Shown: positions 27,014-37,178 of the stretch, one piece after another
How the letters are laid out: each line of letters opens with the position of its first letter
Position numbering within the stretch: the first letter of the stretch is position 1
Assembly: GCF_014696615.1 (NCBI RefSeq)
Contig: NZ_JACJQJ010000002.1
Coordinates: 186,001-250,000 of the forward strand
DNA length: 64,000 bases
Direction: 5' to 3'
From: Nostoc linckia FACHB-104
GTDB lineage: Bacteria; Cyanobacteriota; Cyanobacteriia; Cyanobacteriales; Nostocaceae
Program-made: the position numbers and the translations under genes
The notes under the pieces: generated by a model
What the model was told of the DNA's origin: nothing
Seen by the model: the letters and a program-made list of their open reading frames with translations, nothing else
Database searches by the model: none

Positions 27014-28921
27014 ATGCATCTGAGCGAAATCACCCATCCTAACCAGTTGCACGGTTTATCGATTCGGCAGCTGCAACAAATTGCGCGTCAAATTCGAGAT
27101 AAGCACCTACAAACAGTAGCAGCAAGTGGGGGACACCTGGGGCCAGGTTTGGGTGTTGTAGAGTTAACTTTAGGGCTTTACCAGACACTGGACTTAGATC
27201 GGGATAAAGTTATTTGGGATGTAGGGCACCAAGCTTATCCCCATAAACTAATTACAGGTCGCTATAGCAACTTCCACACCTTGAGACAAAAAGAGGGAAT
27301 TGCTGGTTATCTCAAACGGTGTGAAAGCAAGTTCGATCACTTCGGTGCAGGACATGCTTCTACTAGTATTTCAGCAGCTTTGGGTATGGCTTTAGCCCGT
27401 GATTTGAAGGGGGAAAAATTTAAAGCCGTAGCTGTGATTGGTGATGGTGCTTTAACTGGTGGGATGGCGTTAGAAGCCATCAACCATGCAGGACACTTGC
27501 CAAAAACTAATCTACTAGTTGTTCTCAATGACAACGAGATGTCTATCTCGCCTAATGTCGGTGCTATTCCTCGCTACCTTAATAAAATGCGCCTCAGCCC
27601 ACCTGTGCAGTTTATTAAAGATAATTTTGAGGAACAATTCAAGCATATTCCCTTTGTTGGCGAATCCTTGTCTCCGGAACTAGGACGCATCAAAGAAGGG
27701 ATGAAGCGGTTGGCGGTTCCTAAAGTTGGGGCAGTTTTTGAAGAACTAGGCTTTACCTACATCGGGCCAGTAGATGGACATAATTTAGAAGAATTAATTG
27801 CTACCTTCCAACAAGCACATCAGATTCCAGGGCCAGTTTTGGTGCATGTGGCAACTGTGAAAGGCAAAGGTTATGAACTTGCCGAACAAGACCAAGTTGG
27901 CTACCATGCTCAAAATCCTTTCAATCTTACAACTGGTAAAGCGATTCCTTCTAGCAAGCCTAAACCACCTGCTTATGCTAAAGTCTTTGCCCACACTTTA
28001 GTTAAACTCGCTGAACAAAACCCCAAAATTATTGGGATTACGGCAGCGATGGCTACAGGAACAGGTTTAGATAAACTCCAAGCTAAATTACCCAATCAAT
28101 ATATTGATGTTGGTATTGCCGAACAGCACGCCGTTACCCTAGCGGCTGGACTTGCTAGTGAAGGTATGCGTCCTGTCGCTGCTATCTACTCTACTTTCTT
28201 GCAACGTGCTTACGACCAGATTATTCATGATGTCTGCATTCAAAACTTGCCCGTATTTTTCTGCTTAGACAGGGCGGGAATTGTTGGTGCTGATGGCCCC
28301 ACCCATCAAGGAATGTATGACATTGCTTATCTGCGTTGTATTCCTAACATAGTCTTGATGGCACCCAAAGACGAAGCCGAACTACAACGGATGATTGTCA
28401 CAGGTATTAACTATACCAAAGGTGCGATCGCTATGCGTTTCCCCCGTGGCAACGGCCATGGCGTACCCTTGATGGAAGAAGGCTGGGAACCTTTAGAAAT
28501 CGGTAAAGCCGAAATTCTCCGCACAGGGGATGATGTGTTAATTCTCGGCTATGGCACAATGGTATACCCCAGTATGCAAGCTGCAGAAATTCTCAGCGAA
28601 CATGGTATTGAAGCTACTGTAGTTAATGCTCGTTTCGCGAAACCATTAGATACTGAGTTAATTTTGCCTTTAGCTAAGAAAATTGGTCGCGTCGTTACTT
28701 TAGAAGAAGGCTGCGTCATGGGTGGCTTTGGTTCTGCGGTAGCTGAAGCTTTACTCGATGCCGATGTTGTCGTTCCCGTGAAGCGCATTGGTGTACCAGA
28801 TATCTTAGTAGATCATGCGACACCAGATGAATCTAAGGCTGAATTAGGTTTAACTAGTCATCAAATAGCAGAAAGAGTTTTGCAAGCTTTCTTTGAGCGG
28901 CAACTTTCTACTGTTAGCTAG
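27014..28921 (+). CDS. dxs: 1-deoxy-D-xylulose-5-phosphate synthase
   Basis: This 635-residue thiamine-diphosphate enzyme condenses pyruvate and glyceraldehyde 3-phosphate, the first step of the MEP isoprenoid pathway feeding carotenoids, the chlorophyll phytyl tail and quinones. ThDP binding is [18 protein letters not shown] (about 143-160) with the [10 protein letters not shown] motif following. The second half has [17 protein letters not shown] with the catalytic Glu, and [15 protein letters not shown]. The C-terminal transketolase domain is complete ([15 protein letters not shown]). The length is standard. It is monocistronic with a terminator hairpin about 50 bp after the stop. Confidence 0.97.
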   Translation: MHLSEITHPNQLHGLSIRQLQQIARQIRDKHLQTVAASGGHLGPGLGVVELTLGLYQTLDLDRDKVIWDVGHQAYPHKLITGRYSNFHTLRQKEGIAGYLKRCESKFDHFGAGHASTSISAALGMALARDLKGEKFKAVAVIGDGALTGGMALEAINHAGHLPKTNLLVVLNDNEMSISPNVGAIPRYLNKMRLSPPVQFIKDNFEEQFKHIPFVGESLSPELGRIKEGMKRLAVPKVGAVFEELGFTYIGPVDGHNLEELIATFQQAHQIPGPVLVHVATVKGKGYELAEQDQVGYHAQNPFNLTTGKAIPSSKPKPPAYAKVFAHTLVKLAEQNPKIIGITAAMATGTGLDKLQAKLPNQYIDVGIAEQHAVTLAAGLASEGMRPVAAIYSTFLQRAYDQIIHDVCIQNLPVFFCLDRAGIVGADGPTHQGMYDIAYLRCIPNIVLMAPKDEAELQRMIVTGINYTKGAIAMRFPRGNGHGVPLMEEGWEPLEIGKAEILRTGDDVLILGYGTMVYPSMQAAEILSEHGIEATVVNARFAKPLDTELILPLAKKIGRVVTLEEGCVMGGFGSAVAEALLDADVVVPVKRIGVPDILVDHATPDESKAELGLTSHQIAERVLQAFFERQLSTVS

Positions 28922-28967
28922 TTAATTGTTACCGAGAATTACTGAAATTAATCAAGGATGATAGCTA

Positions 28968-29009
28968 TAAAATACACTCTACGGTTAAGCTGTGGGGTGT
29001 ATTTTTTTC
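28968..29009 (+). terminator. Rho-independent terminator of dxs
   Basis: AAATACAC (28970-28977) pairs with GTGTATTT (28997-29004), closing a loop that includes CTACGGTTAAGC. A run of seven T residues follows. Placement about 50 bp after the dxs stop fits a terminator. Confidence 0.75.
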
Positions 29010-29211
29010 GGGAATAGTTAAGATAGAAATTAGAGTATCTCTGCCACAATTGATTAATTTGAATTGAGTGCGATCGCACAGCATCTTTCTTTAAAACAGA
29101 AGCGAATCTCACGATTTTTTATGATTTATTATTGCAGATGTTCAGGCAGAAATAGTGATATATCTAATGCCATAAGATAGTGCATCGATAAATCTCTTAA
29201 GGTAATCATAA

Positions 29212-32196
29212 ATGCCTGAGATCCAAAATTTTTTGCAAAAATTTTTCATACCTTCCGTGTTTGTTCTTGTTAGCACACCAGCTAAGGCACAAATCATTCC
29301 TGATAATACCCTGGGTGCAGAGGCTTCTAGTATTACACCAAACACGCTGATAAATGGTACAAATGCAGATTTAATTAATGGTGGCGCTCAAAGGGGTGGC
29401 AATCTTTTTCATAGTTTTACAGAGTTTAATATTAATGATAGACAACGGGTGTATTTTGGCAATCCCTCTGGTGTACAAAATATTTTGACGCGGGTGACAG
29501 GTGGGAATGCATCGAATATTTTAGGGACTTTGGGTGTCAATGGAATTGCCAATTTATTTTTAATTAATCCTAATGGCATTGTATTTGGAAATAATGCCAG
29601 TTTAGATATTCGAGGTTCATTTTTAGCAACAACTGCCAACGCTTTACAGTTTGGCAATCAGGGAATTTTTAGCACCACAAATCCCCAAGCACCGCCATTA
29701 TTAACAGTGAATCCATCGGCGTTGTTGTTTAATCAAATTAATCAAAATAATCCAGGCAAGATTCAAGTACAAGGTAATGGTCAAGGTTTAAGGTTGACAT
29801 CTGATTTAATAGATACCGAAAATGGGCTACGAGTTGCACCTGATAAAAGCCTAGCCCTGGTAGGTGGAGATATCAGCTTAGAAGGAGCAACCCTAAAAAC
29901 TGCTGGAGGAAGAATAGATTTAGGTAGTGTTTCAGGAGAAGGTTTAGTTAGTCTGGCTCCCATTGATAAGGGTTTTTCCTTAGCCTATGATGGCGTGAAA
30001 AATTTTGGCAATATTCAACTATCCCAACAAACATCAGTTGATGTTAGCGGCGAAGGTGCTGGTGATGTCCAGGTAGTAGGAAAGCGCATCAGTATCACTG
30101 ATATTTCTCAAATTCAAGCGACTACTTTGGGAAACCAACCAGGGGGTAGCTTAGTAGTGAAAGGCTCAGAAGCAGTCGAATTAACAGGCTATTCTACCTT
30201 AAGTGAAGGCTTGAGATTATACAGTGGGTTATTCGCTGATGTTTATCCCAATGCTACCGGGAATGGCGGAGAATTAATTGTTAATACACCCAGTTTGCTA
30301 GTACAAGATGGAGCCAAACTCGTAAGTAGAACATTTGGAACAGGAAATGCTGGTAATGTAACTGTGAATGTAGATAGCTTATTAGTAAGTGGTGGTGCTC
30401 AATTTGGGACTGGTACTTTTAGTGCAGGAAATTCTGGTAATTTAATTGTTAATGCTACTAAGGATATACAAGTGATTGGTACTACAACTGATACTAGCCT
30501 TAGTAGCGGATTGTTTGTTCAAGCGACTCCAAATTCCACAGGTACAAGTGGAAATCTGACTGTTAACACAGGTAGTTTATTGGTGCGCGATGGTGCTGAA
30601 ATCAGTGCTAATAATTTCGGGAGTGGAGATTCAGGTAATTTAATTATTAATGCGCCTAAGGAAATGCAGGTAATTGGTGCTATACGTATCAGTTCTAATG
30701 AAGAATATAGCAGCAACATATCTACTAGAAATGATAAAAGAACTGCGGGAAATTTAACTATTAACACAGGAAGTTTATTTGTCGCAGATGGTGCTCAAAT
30801 TAGGGCTGATACATATGGTGCTGGAAAAGCTGGTAATTTAACTATAAATGCAAATAACGGAGTGCAGTTAATTGGTACCACAACTGATGGTACATATGGC
30901 AGTGGTTTATATGCTCAAGCAAACCGAGGTTCCATAGGTGCAGGTGGGAGCCTGACTATAAATACAACTAGACTGTTAGTAAAAGATGGTGCAGAAGTTG
31001 GTGCTGGAACTTTTGGTGTTGGGAATGGCGGAGATTTGACGATTAATGCTTCAGAGGGAATATTAGTCAGTGGTGTAGGAGCTAATAACATTTATTCGAG
31101 CGATCTGAATGTAGCAGCAAGCGAAGAAGCCTTAGGAGCAGCAGGAAACTTAACAATAAATACTACTGAATTGATCATTCAGAATGGAGGTTTTGTTTCC
31201 AGTAGTACTTCTGGTCAAGGTAATGCAGGGAATTTGACTGTGAATGCAAGTCAAAGATTGGTAGTCAAGGGTATTAATGTTTTCCCCAGTGCTTTACTTA
31301 GTGCTGCTGTCGGCTCCATAGGCACTGCTGCGGATATAACAATTAACACTGGTGATTTAATTGTGGAAGATGGAGCAGGTATATCAGTTAGAAGTTTAGG
31401 TCAGGGAAATGCTGGCAACCTCAATATTAACGCTAATTCTATCCGCCTAAACAACCAAGCAACCATCAATGCTAATACCCGCAGCGTGAATATTAACCCC
31501 AATAAAGAACAAGCAACTATAAACCTCAACTCCAAAGATATAATATTGCGTCGTGGCAGTGATATCACTGCCAACGCCACAGGCGAAAATGTTATTGGTG
31601 GCAATATCAACATCAACACCGATATCTTAGCGGCTGTACAAAACAGTGACATCAGCGCCAACTCTACAGATTTTCGCGGTGGTCGAGTTAAAATCACTGC
31701 TCAAGGTATCTTTGGTACTCAACCCCGCAATAGTGTTACCCCAGAAAGCGACATTACCGCTACAGGTGCAAATCCCGATTTAATTGGGAATACGGAAGTT
31801 AATACCCCCGATGTTGATCCCACGAAACGATTAACCGAACTACCCACCGAAGTCATTGACGCTAGTACTAAATTTTCGCAAATCTGTCCCACAGACCCCA
31901 ACCCGAAACCTTTAGGTAAATTTATTGTGACCGGACGTGGTAATTTACCACCTAGCCCTCTGGAATGGATGACAGGTACAAGTATTCATATTCCCCTAGC
32001 AACTCTAGAAGAGCAAACAGCTACATCAATAGATGGTGTAGTTGCGATAAGTAACAATGGAAGCCCGGAAATTATCGAAGCACAAGGTTGGATAAAAACT
32101 GCTACTGGTGAAATAGCTATGGTTACCAATACACCTCAAGCTACACCAACATCTCGCCTTGGTGCTGTTGTGTGTCCTGTGTCTAGGGAAAACTAA
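29212..32196 (+). CDS. Secreted filamentous-haemagglutinin-type (TPS domain) adhesin-like protein
   Basis: This 994-residue protein has a signal peptide (about 1-26, ending STPAKA) and an N-terminal TPS secretion domain (about 27-270) with the INPNGIVFG motif that replaces the canonical NPNL/NPNGI element. The remainder is beta-helix repeats, each about 60-80 residues, with recurring GNLTINTGSLLVRDGA-like units (eight or more). The C-terminal part (about 880-994) is non-repetitive and is shared by cyanobacterial members. Such TpsA proteins are exported by a TpsB outer-membrane pore; none is in this window, so it must lie elsewhere. It is shorter than classical haemagglutinins. A role in surface adhesion is inferred. 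Confidence 0.88.
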   Translation: MPEIQNFLQKFFIPSVFVLVSTPAKAQIIPDNTLGAEASSITPNTLINGTNADLINGGAQRGGNLFHSFTEFNINDRQRVYFGNPSGVQNILTRVTGGNASNILGTLGVNGIANLFLINPNGIVFGNNASLDIRGSFLATTANALQFGNQGIFSTTNPQAPPLLTVNPSALLFNQINQNNPGKIQVQGNGQGLRLTSDLIDTENGLRVAPDKSLALVGGDISLEGATLKTAGGRIDLGSVSGEGLVSLAPIDKGFSLAYDGVKNFGNIQLSQQTSVDVSGEGAGDVQVVGKRISITDISQIQATTLGNQPGGSLVVKGSEAVELTGYSTLSEGLRLYSGLFADVYPNATGNGGELIVNTPSLLVQDGAKLVSRTFGTGNAGNVTVNVDSLLVSGGAQFGTGTFSAGNSGNLIVNATKDIQVIGTTTDTSLSSGLFVQATPNSTGTSGNLTVNTGSLLVRDGAEISANNFGSGDSGNLIINAPKEMQVIGAIRISSNEEYSSNISTRNDKRTAGNLTINTGSLFVADGAQIRADTYGAGKAGNLTINANNGVQLIGTTTDGTYGSGLYAQANRGSIGAGGSLTINTTRLLVKDGAEVGAGTFGVGNGGDLTINASEGILVSGVGANNIYSSDLNVAASEEALGAAGNLTINTTELIIQNGGFVSSSTSGQGNAGNLTVNASQRLVVKGINVFPSALLSAAVGSIGTAADITINTGDLIVEDGAGISVRSLGQGNAGNLNINANSIRLNNQATINANTRSVNINPNKEQATINLNSKDIILRRGSDITANATGENVIGGNININTDILAAVQNSDISANSTDFRGGRVKITAQGIFGTQPRNSVTPESDITATGANPDLIGNTEVNTPDVDPTKRLTELPTEVIDASTKFSQICPTDPNPKPLGKFIVTGRGNLPPSPLEWMTGTSIHIPLATLEEQTATSIDGVVAISNNGSPEIIEAQGWIKTATGEIAMVTNTPQATPTSRLGAVVCPVSREN

Positions 32197-32288
32197 GCAC
32201 TTATACACTCAATCAGGTTCGGTGTTGAAAATTGTTGATTACAACCAGATTGAGTGTGTTATTGGAGTATATTAAAGTACCATCGATG

Positions 32289-32333
32289 GATACAGGTGCG
32301 TTAGCCTACGGCATAACACACGCTACGTCTTAT
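32289..32333. repeat. Dispersed palindromic repeat ahead of kinase 4
   Basis: The sequence around GTGCGTTAGCCTACGGCATA, then ACACACGCTACG, forms an imperfect inverted repeat of a style common in Nostocales intergenic DNA. It lies just before the ATG at 32346 and is open in the same frame, which falsely extends that gene. Confidence 0.5.
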
Positions 32334-32345
32334 GAAGAATTACGA

Positions 32346-34130
32346 ATGAACCTGTTGAACGATCGCTATCAAGTTATTCGCACTTTGGGTGCTGGTGGGT
32401 TTGGCGAAACCTTTCTAGCAGAAGATAGCTATATGCCTTCTAAGCGCCGTTGTGTAGTGAAACAGCTGAGACCAATTCAAAATAATCCGCAGATTTACCA
32501 AATAGTCAAAGAACGGTTTCAGCGAGAAGCGGCGATTTTAGAGGAACTCGGCGGAGCAACTGACCAAATTCCCACTTTGTTTGCTTATTTTGAAGCAGCA
32601 GGGCAATTTTATCTGGTTCAGGAATGGGTAGAAGGTGATACCCTCACAGCAAAATTGCAGCAGCAGGGGTTATTTAGCGAAAAAGCTATACAGGAATTAT
32701 TGCTAAATTTATTACCCGTGTTGGAATATGTCCACGGTAAGTATATTGTTCACCGGGATATTAAACCGGATAACATAATTGTGCGGCATCGTGATGGCAA
32801 ACCTGTACTGATTGATTTTGGTGCGGTGCGTGAATCGATGGGAACGGTGGTGAATTCTCAAGGGTTACCTACCAGCTCGATTGTCATTGGTACGCCAGGC
32901 TATATGTCCAGCGAACAAGCTGCGGGAAGACCAGTGTATTCCAGCGATTTATATAGTGTGGGGATGACAGCAATTTATTTACTGACTGGGAGACAACCCC
33001 AACAAATAGAAGCAGATCCCCAGACGGCTGATATTATGTGGCGACAATATGCTCCTCATCTTAGTCCGATGATGGCAGATATACTTGATCGCACGATCGC
33101 CTATCATCCACGCGATCGCTTCCCTACAGCTAGAGCCATGCTGGATGCTTTGCAGAGTATAGCCAGTCCTATTCCACCAACACAACCAGTTTTCCATCAG
33201 CCGCCTGTTGTTACTGTACCACCGCCTACTGTTCCTGTATCGCCTCGCCCCACTGAACCGCCAAAAACTGAACCACCGAAACCAGAAACTAATCATCGCA
33301 ATAATGGTTTGGTGATGGGTGGTTTAATTGCAGGTGGGTTAATTGGTGCGGCTGTCATTATTAGTCAGGTGTTACCAAAACCGACACCAACATCTTTAAA
33401 TCAATCTACGCCTTCTGCAACTTCTCCAGCGCCAACCGCCTCTGCAAGCGATACTCCTGTGCCTCAGCCAACAGAGGTCTATAATAATGCACAGCCTAGT
33501 GCGTTTTATTTCCTGTCAGATTCAGCATATGCTAAATTACCTGCGGCAAATCTGCGAGTGAAAGCTTTATACAATCAAGGTTACTCTCAAGCTGGTAGCT
33601 TTTGGTTACCAGACTATGCCAATTTATCAGGGCAACAATTATATGTAGTGTATGTGAGTCAGTTTAGCGATCGCAACAGTTGCATAGACCAACTCAAAAC
33701 TTACGGACAAGCTAATCCTAACGCTTATTGTGCATTTGCTAGTAAAAATGCCAATATATCGGCGGATAGATTTTATTTTAAACAAATTGCTGGCACATCT
33801 ACACCCGACCCTACGCCATCCACCGCAGCAGTTACTAATACTACAACCACTGATTACTCCTGGCTTTCCCAAAGATATGTAACCGATGCAGATTTGCAAG
33901 GTAAAGACGGGTTGGAATTAGATATTATGCGAAATTGGATATTTGCCGTTCATGGTCGGCGGTTTGACACTCCAGGTATACAGGATTATTTTAATCAGCA
34001 GTCGTGGTATGAACCAAGATATTCACCTAAAGAATTTCCATCTAAATTACTTACAAAATTAGAACAGCAAAATGTAGATTATATTGCCAAATATCAAGAC
34101 CGTTATGGTTTAAGACATTTTAAAAAATAA
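32346..34130 (+). CDS. Membrane Ser/Thr protein kinase with SPOR-like and YARHG domains
   Basis: This 594-residue kinase starts at ATG 32346, which gives the MNLLNDRYQVIRTLG N terminus seen in its paralogues; upstream in-frame codons come from a repeat. It has LGAGGFGETFLAED (14-27), HRDIKPDNI (about 136), DFGAVRESM and GTPGYMSSEQ. A Pro-rich linker leads to a Gly/Ile/Val helix (about 320-342), then a spacer. An SPOR-like region (about 400-490) has YNQGYSQAGSFWLPDYANLS and ends FKQIAG. The C-terminal YARHG domain (about 510-594) has IFAVHGRRFD and YFNQQSWYEPRYSPKEF. YARHG is an extracellular domain presumed to bind cell-wall material. It follows the TPS adhesin gene by 149 bp. Confidence 0.91.
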   Translation: MNLLNDRYQVIRTLGAGGFGETFLAEDSYMPSKRRCVVKQLRPIQNNPQIYQIVKERFQREAAILEELGGATDQIPTLFAYFEAAGQFYLVQEWVEGDTLTAKLQQQGLFSEKAIQELLLNLLPVLEYVHGKYIVHRDIKPDNIIVRHRDGKPVLIDFGAVRESMGTVVNSQGLPTSSIVIGTPGYMSSEQAAGRPVYSSDLYSVGMTAIYLLTGRQPQQIEADPQTADIMWRQYAPHLSPMMADILDRTIAYHPRDRFPTARAMLDALQSIASPIPPTQPVFHQPPVVTVPPPTVPVSPRPTEPPKTEPPKPETNHRNNGLVMGGLIAGGLIGAAVIISQVLPKPTPTSLNQSTPSATSPAPTASASDTPVPQPTEVYNNAQPSAFYFLSDSAYAKLPAANLRVKALYNQGYSQAGSFWLPDYANLSGQQLYVVYVSQFSDRNSCIDQLKTYGQANPNAYCAFASKNANISADRFYFKQIAGTSTPDPTPSTAAVTNTTTTDYSWLSQRYVTDADLQGKDGLELDIMRNWIFAVHGRRFDTPGIQDYFNQQSWYEPRYSPKEFPSKLLTKLEQQNVDYIAKYQDRYGLRHFKK

Positions 34131-34667
34131 ACTTTTTTTAACCTAATTAAGATATCAGTGGTTTTTGAGCAAGTTTTACCCATATAGTGTTTTTCAACTT
34201 TACATCCCATCCCTATTATTAAAAGATTAGCTGCCTCCCAGAATCGAGAAATTTTAGTTAGGCTATCTATTAGATTCACTTTCGACGCTTTTGCCATAGC
34301 TTGGAGATATGGGACTCAGTTATGAGTTCTTGAATAAGCGTGCTTTTCCTTAACTAAGAAACGCATAACGCTGTTCGCTTAAACCAAATCCGCGTCTTTA
34401 GCTTGTTAAGAAATGCCAAAAGCCAATTAAACAGGTATAAATAACCACTATTTATATCAGTGGTGGATTTGGTTTTTGCCTTGGGACTAATAGCTGTGGA
34501 GTTGGGCGGTGAATGATGTTTATGTTATTGAATTATTTCTGTGGATGGTTCGCTCGCTCAATTCAGTGTGCCAATTTGCACATCTACAGCAGTTGCAGCC
34601 AACCTGAGTCTATTGTGTAAGTCCGTCCGGAATTTCTTTGACCTAGCAAGAGAAGGAATCAATAGTA
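34131..34667. other. Gene-free spacer, 537 bp
   Basis: No coding sequence that I trust. A 64-codon frame on the reverse strand (34103-34297) overlaps the kinase end and has no recognisable domain. The last 30 bases hold the ribosome-binding site AAGAGAAGGA for the downstream flavoenzyme gene. Confidence 0.55.
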
Positions 34668-35735
34668 ATGGCACACCTGTTTGAACCATTTAGTATTCGT
34701 GATGTGACATTTCGCAACCGCATTGCCGTTTCACCTATGTGCCAATATTCTAGTACGAATGGTTTTGCTAATGAGTGGCACAAAATTCATCTAGCTTCTC
34801 GTGCTGTTGGCGGTTCGGGATTGGTGTTAACAGAAGCAGCAGCGGTGGAGGCGCGGGGACGTATTAGTCCACAAGATTTGGGAATCTGGTCAGATGAACA
34901 CATCGAAAATTTAGCCCAAATTGTGGAATTAATTCATAACTTTGGTGCAGTGGCGGGAATTCAACTAGCTCACGCAGGGAGAAAAGCCAGCACCGCCAAA
35001 CCCAGCAAAGGAGGAAAATTTTTAGATGAATCTCAGGAGGGGTGGCGACCTCTTGTTTCCAGCAGTGCGATCGCTTTTAGTAAAGATGCTCCTATCCCAG
35101 AAGCTTTGACTTTAGATGGTATTCAACAAGTTACTGAAGCTTTTATCCAAGCTGCTCAACGTTCCTTGCAAGCAGGGTTTAAAGTTATTGAAATTCATGC
35201 AGCTCATGGTTACTTGCTGCATGAATTTCTCTCACCACTAGTCAATACTCGTACAGATGATTACGGTGGTAGTTTTGAAAACCGGACTCGACTGCTGCGG
35301 GAAGTGGTTCAAGGAGTGCGAGAAGTCTGGCCGCAAAGCAATCCATTATTTGTGCGAATCTCCGTTACTGATTGGGTAGATAAAGGTTGGGATATAGAGC
35401 AAAGTATCGCTTTAAGTGACAAATTGAAGTCTTTGGGTGTGGATCTCATTGACTGCTCATCTGGTGGCATTATCCCAGGAATTAATATTCCATTCAAACC
35501 AGGTTATCAGACTCAATTTGCTGAGCGCATCCGCAAAGAAGCCAAGATTGAAACAGGGGCCGTTGGCTTAATTACATCTCCTGAACAAGCTGAAAAAATT
35601 ATTAATACAGGAGTAGCGGACATAGTATTGTTAGGGCGAGAATTACTTCGTAATCCTTACTGGCCGCATCTTGCAGCCAAACAGCTAGGACACGAAAAAC
35701 TTTGGCCTGTACAATACGATCGCGCTTGGTTGTAA
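34668..35735 (+). CDS. NADH:flavin oxidoreductase, Old Yellow Enzyme family (YqjM class)
   Basis: This 355-residue FMN enzyme has a TIM barrel and reduces activated C=C bonds (enones, nitro compounds) with NAD(P)H. FMN contacts are seen in RNRIAVSPMCQYSS (17-30, with the class-typical Cys), and QLAHAGRKAST (about 99-109). EIHAAHGYLLHEFLSPLVN (about 171-189) carries the paired substrate-binding His residues, followed by RTDDYGGSFENRTRLL. LLGRELLRNPYWP near the C terminus is the phosphate-binding end. The length fits the YqjM/thermophilic-like class. It is preceded by AAGAGAAGGA and followed by a hairpin, so probably monocistronic. Confidence 0.93.
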   Translation: MAHLFEPFSIRDVTFRNRIAVSPMCQYSSTNGFANEWHKIHLASRAVGGSGLVLTEAAAVEARGRISPQDLGIWSDEHIENLAQIVELIHNFGAVAGIQLAHAGRKASTAKPSKGGKFLDESQEGWRPLVSSSAIAFSKDAPIPEALTLDGIQQVTEAFIQAAQRSLQAGFKVIEIHAAHGYLLHEFLSPLVNTRTDDYGGSFENRTRLLREVVQGVREVWPQSNPLFVRISVTDWVDKGWDIEQSIALSDKLKSLGVDLIDCSSGGIIPGINIPFKPGYQTQFAERIRKEAKIETGAVGLITSPEQAEKIINTGVADIVLLGRELLRNPYWPHLAAKQLGHEKLWPVQYDRAWL

Positions 35736-35776
35736 TCAAGATTTAATACGCTTAAATCAGTATAAATTAAGCACAA

Positions 35777-35830
35777 ACCCCACCTCTAACTCTTTCTGTT
35801 AAACAGCAAGAAATTAGGGGTGGGTATTTT
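35777..35830 (+). terminator. Probable terminator after the Old Yellow Enzyme gene
   Basis: ACCCCACCTCTAA (35777-35789) pairs with TTAGGGGTGGGT (35814-35825) with one bulge and a G-T pair, followed by ATTTTC. The T run is short, so confidence is moderate. Confidence 0.5.
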
Positions 35831-36064
35831 CAAATTTCATAATTCTCAATACCTGTATTCATGTACTTCAGATATGTCATTCCCGAAACATGAATGTCAT
35901 AAAATCTTCATACCTATAATACTTCTCTAGAGATATATTTAATAAATCGTTTCTGATAATATTTTTCTTGACTTGTGATTTTTCCAGCACAGCATAAAAG
36001 ATTGGAGGGTAAAAAGCTGGAACAGTTATCTACAATACAGGGCTAGAATCACTCATTTACTTTC

Positions 36065-36208
36065 AGGACTTACGCAACTGGTACACCAATCTTTTGGTTT
36101 AAGAGTCAACAGTCAAGGGTCAAGGGTCAAAAATTCAGGTTTTTTGGACTTTTGACTCTTGACTCTGGACAGCCTCAACGAAAAAAATGTGACACTTGCG
36201 TAAGTCCT
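36065..36208. mobile_element. MITE-like element with AGGACTTACGCAA ends
   Basis: AGGACTTACGCAA (36065-36077) and TTGCGTAAGTCCT (36196-36208) are perfect 13-bp inverted repeats. The inside holds heptamers (AGTCAACAGTCAAGGGTCAA and its inverted partner) that make a second hairpin. ACTTTC borders both ends (36059-36064 and 36210-36215), a possible short target duplication. This end sequence is recurrent in cyanobacterial genomes as non-autonomous IS derivatives. Confidence 0.7.
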
Positions 36209-36241
36209 AACTTTCATTTATAAGGAAAGGTTATTGATGAT

Positions 36242-36610
36242 ATGAATAAAAAATTTCTGCTCACTTTGCTTTCCAGCCCAACAGTACTTTCTATACTGAT
36301 TCAGCCTGCTCATGCAGCGTTGCGGGTTACCCAAGTTATTTATACTCCTGATGGTCGTGCCTGTGTACATTCTCCTCATGGCAGCTATCCAACACCACTA
36401 GTTTGTATTCGCAGAACTAATAATAATAACAGTATTGCTACTAAATCTACACAAGTTGTAGCCTCCAATCAATCAACAACTGGCGATGCTGCCAATCTAG
36501 AATTTAGTGAAGAAGAAAGTAATGCAGCTATAAGTTTATTTGGTTGCGATTGCCCCGCTTGTGTCAGTGCTTTACGCAGTTTAAGAGGATTACCAGGCTT
36601 GCCAATGTAG
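36242..36610 (+). CDS. Small secreted protein with C-terminal Cys motif, function unknown
   Basis: This 122-residue protein has a clear signal peptide (about 1-25, ending PAHA before ALRV). The mature part starts with LRVTQVIYTPDGRACVHSPH and PTPLVCIRR, giving two Cys that could pair, then an Asn/Ser/Thr-rich stretch. It ends with SLFGCDCPACVSALRSLR, where CxCxxC could bind metal or form disulfides. I recognise no family. AAGGAAAGG precedes the start by about 10 bases, which supports translation. It lies just after a MITE, and no partner gene is adjacent. Confidence 0.6.
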   Translation: MNKKFLLTLLSSPTVLSILIQPAHAALRVTQVIYTPDGRACVHSPHGSYPTPLVCIRRTNNNNSIATKSTQVVASNQSTTGDAANLEFSEEESNAAISLFGCDCPACVSALRSLRGLPGLPM

Positions 36611-37178
36611 AGTGGTATTAAGAATAGTTTTTCAAGGAAATACTTACACAGAATTTGGCATTGTTGAATATGCTCGGCAAGCGAATTTCGGCAGGGTCGG
36701 CAACAATCATATTTTTCAGATGCTTGCTAAAAAGAGTTGATATAAAAAATTAACAACGCCAAAAATTTAACTGTTAAATACAGTATTTCAAAAATATTGA
36801 AAAATTACAGCAAATTTAAAGCAGCGAAGTACAGATAATCGTAGGGCAGAATATTTTAAGCCCCTACTTATTTTTGTCTATCATTGTTTCTCCTCCTGCA
36901 TCCTCTGCTCACCAAAGCGATTGGCCATTTTTTTATTTGGCAGCCCTTTATTGGCCCGTTGACCAATTTTTTAATTACTTCTCCTACTTAAAGGTGATGA
37001 ACTTTCGTTTTACCTTCCTTAAGATTGCTTGAGTCCGCTTTCACGCTTTCTAGCAATACGGTTTGATATTTCCCTCTTTCCCAAATTCAGGGAAAAGAAA
37101 AATCCTGATCTGAAAGCAACCAGAACACTTGATCAGCGCAGGGAAAATGCTAAAAATCCCTTTTTGGAGGTAACAAAG
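36611..37178. other. Gene-free spacer with a repeat relic, 568 bp
   Basis: No credible gene. At about 36910-36946, CAAAGCGATTGGCCATTTTT followed by TTATTTGGCAGCCC is a decayed right end of the TGGAAGTCCC element family seen intact at 13637-13720. The last 15 bases contain the GGAGG ribosome-binding site of the aldo/keto reductase gene. Confidence 0.55.

Noticed and set aside
34103-34297. 64-codon reverse-strand frame after kinase 4
   Set aside because: Overlaps the kinase gene end, has no recognised domain and no ribosome-binding site.
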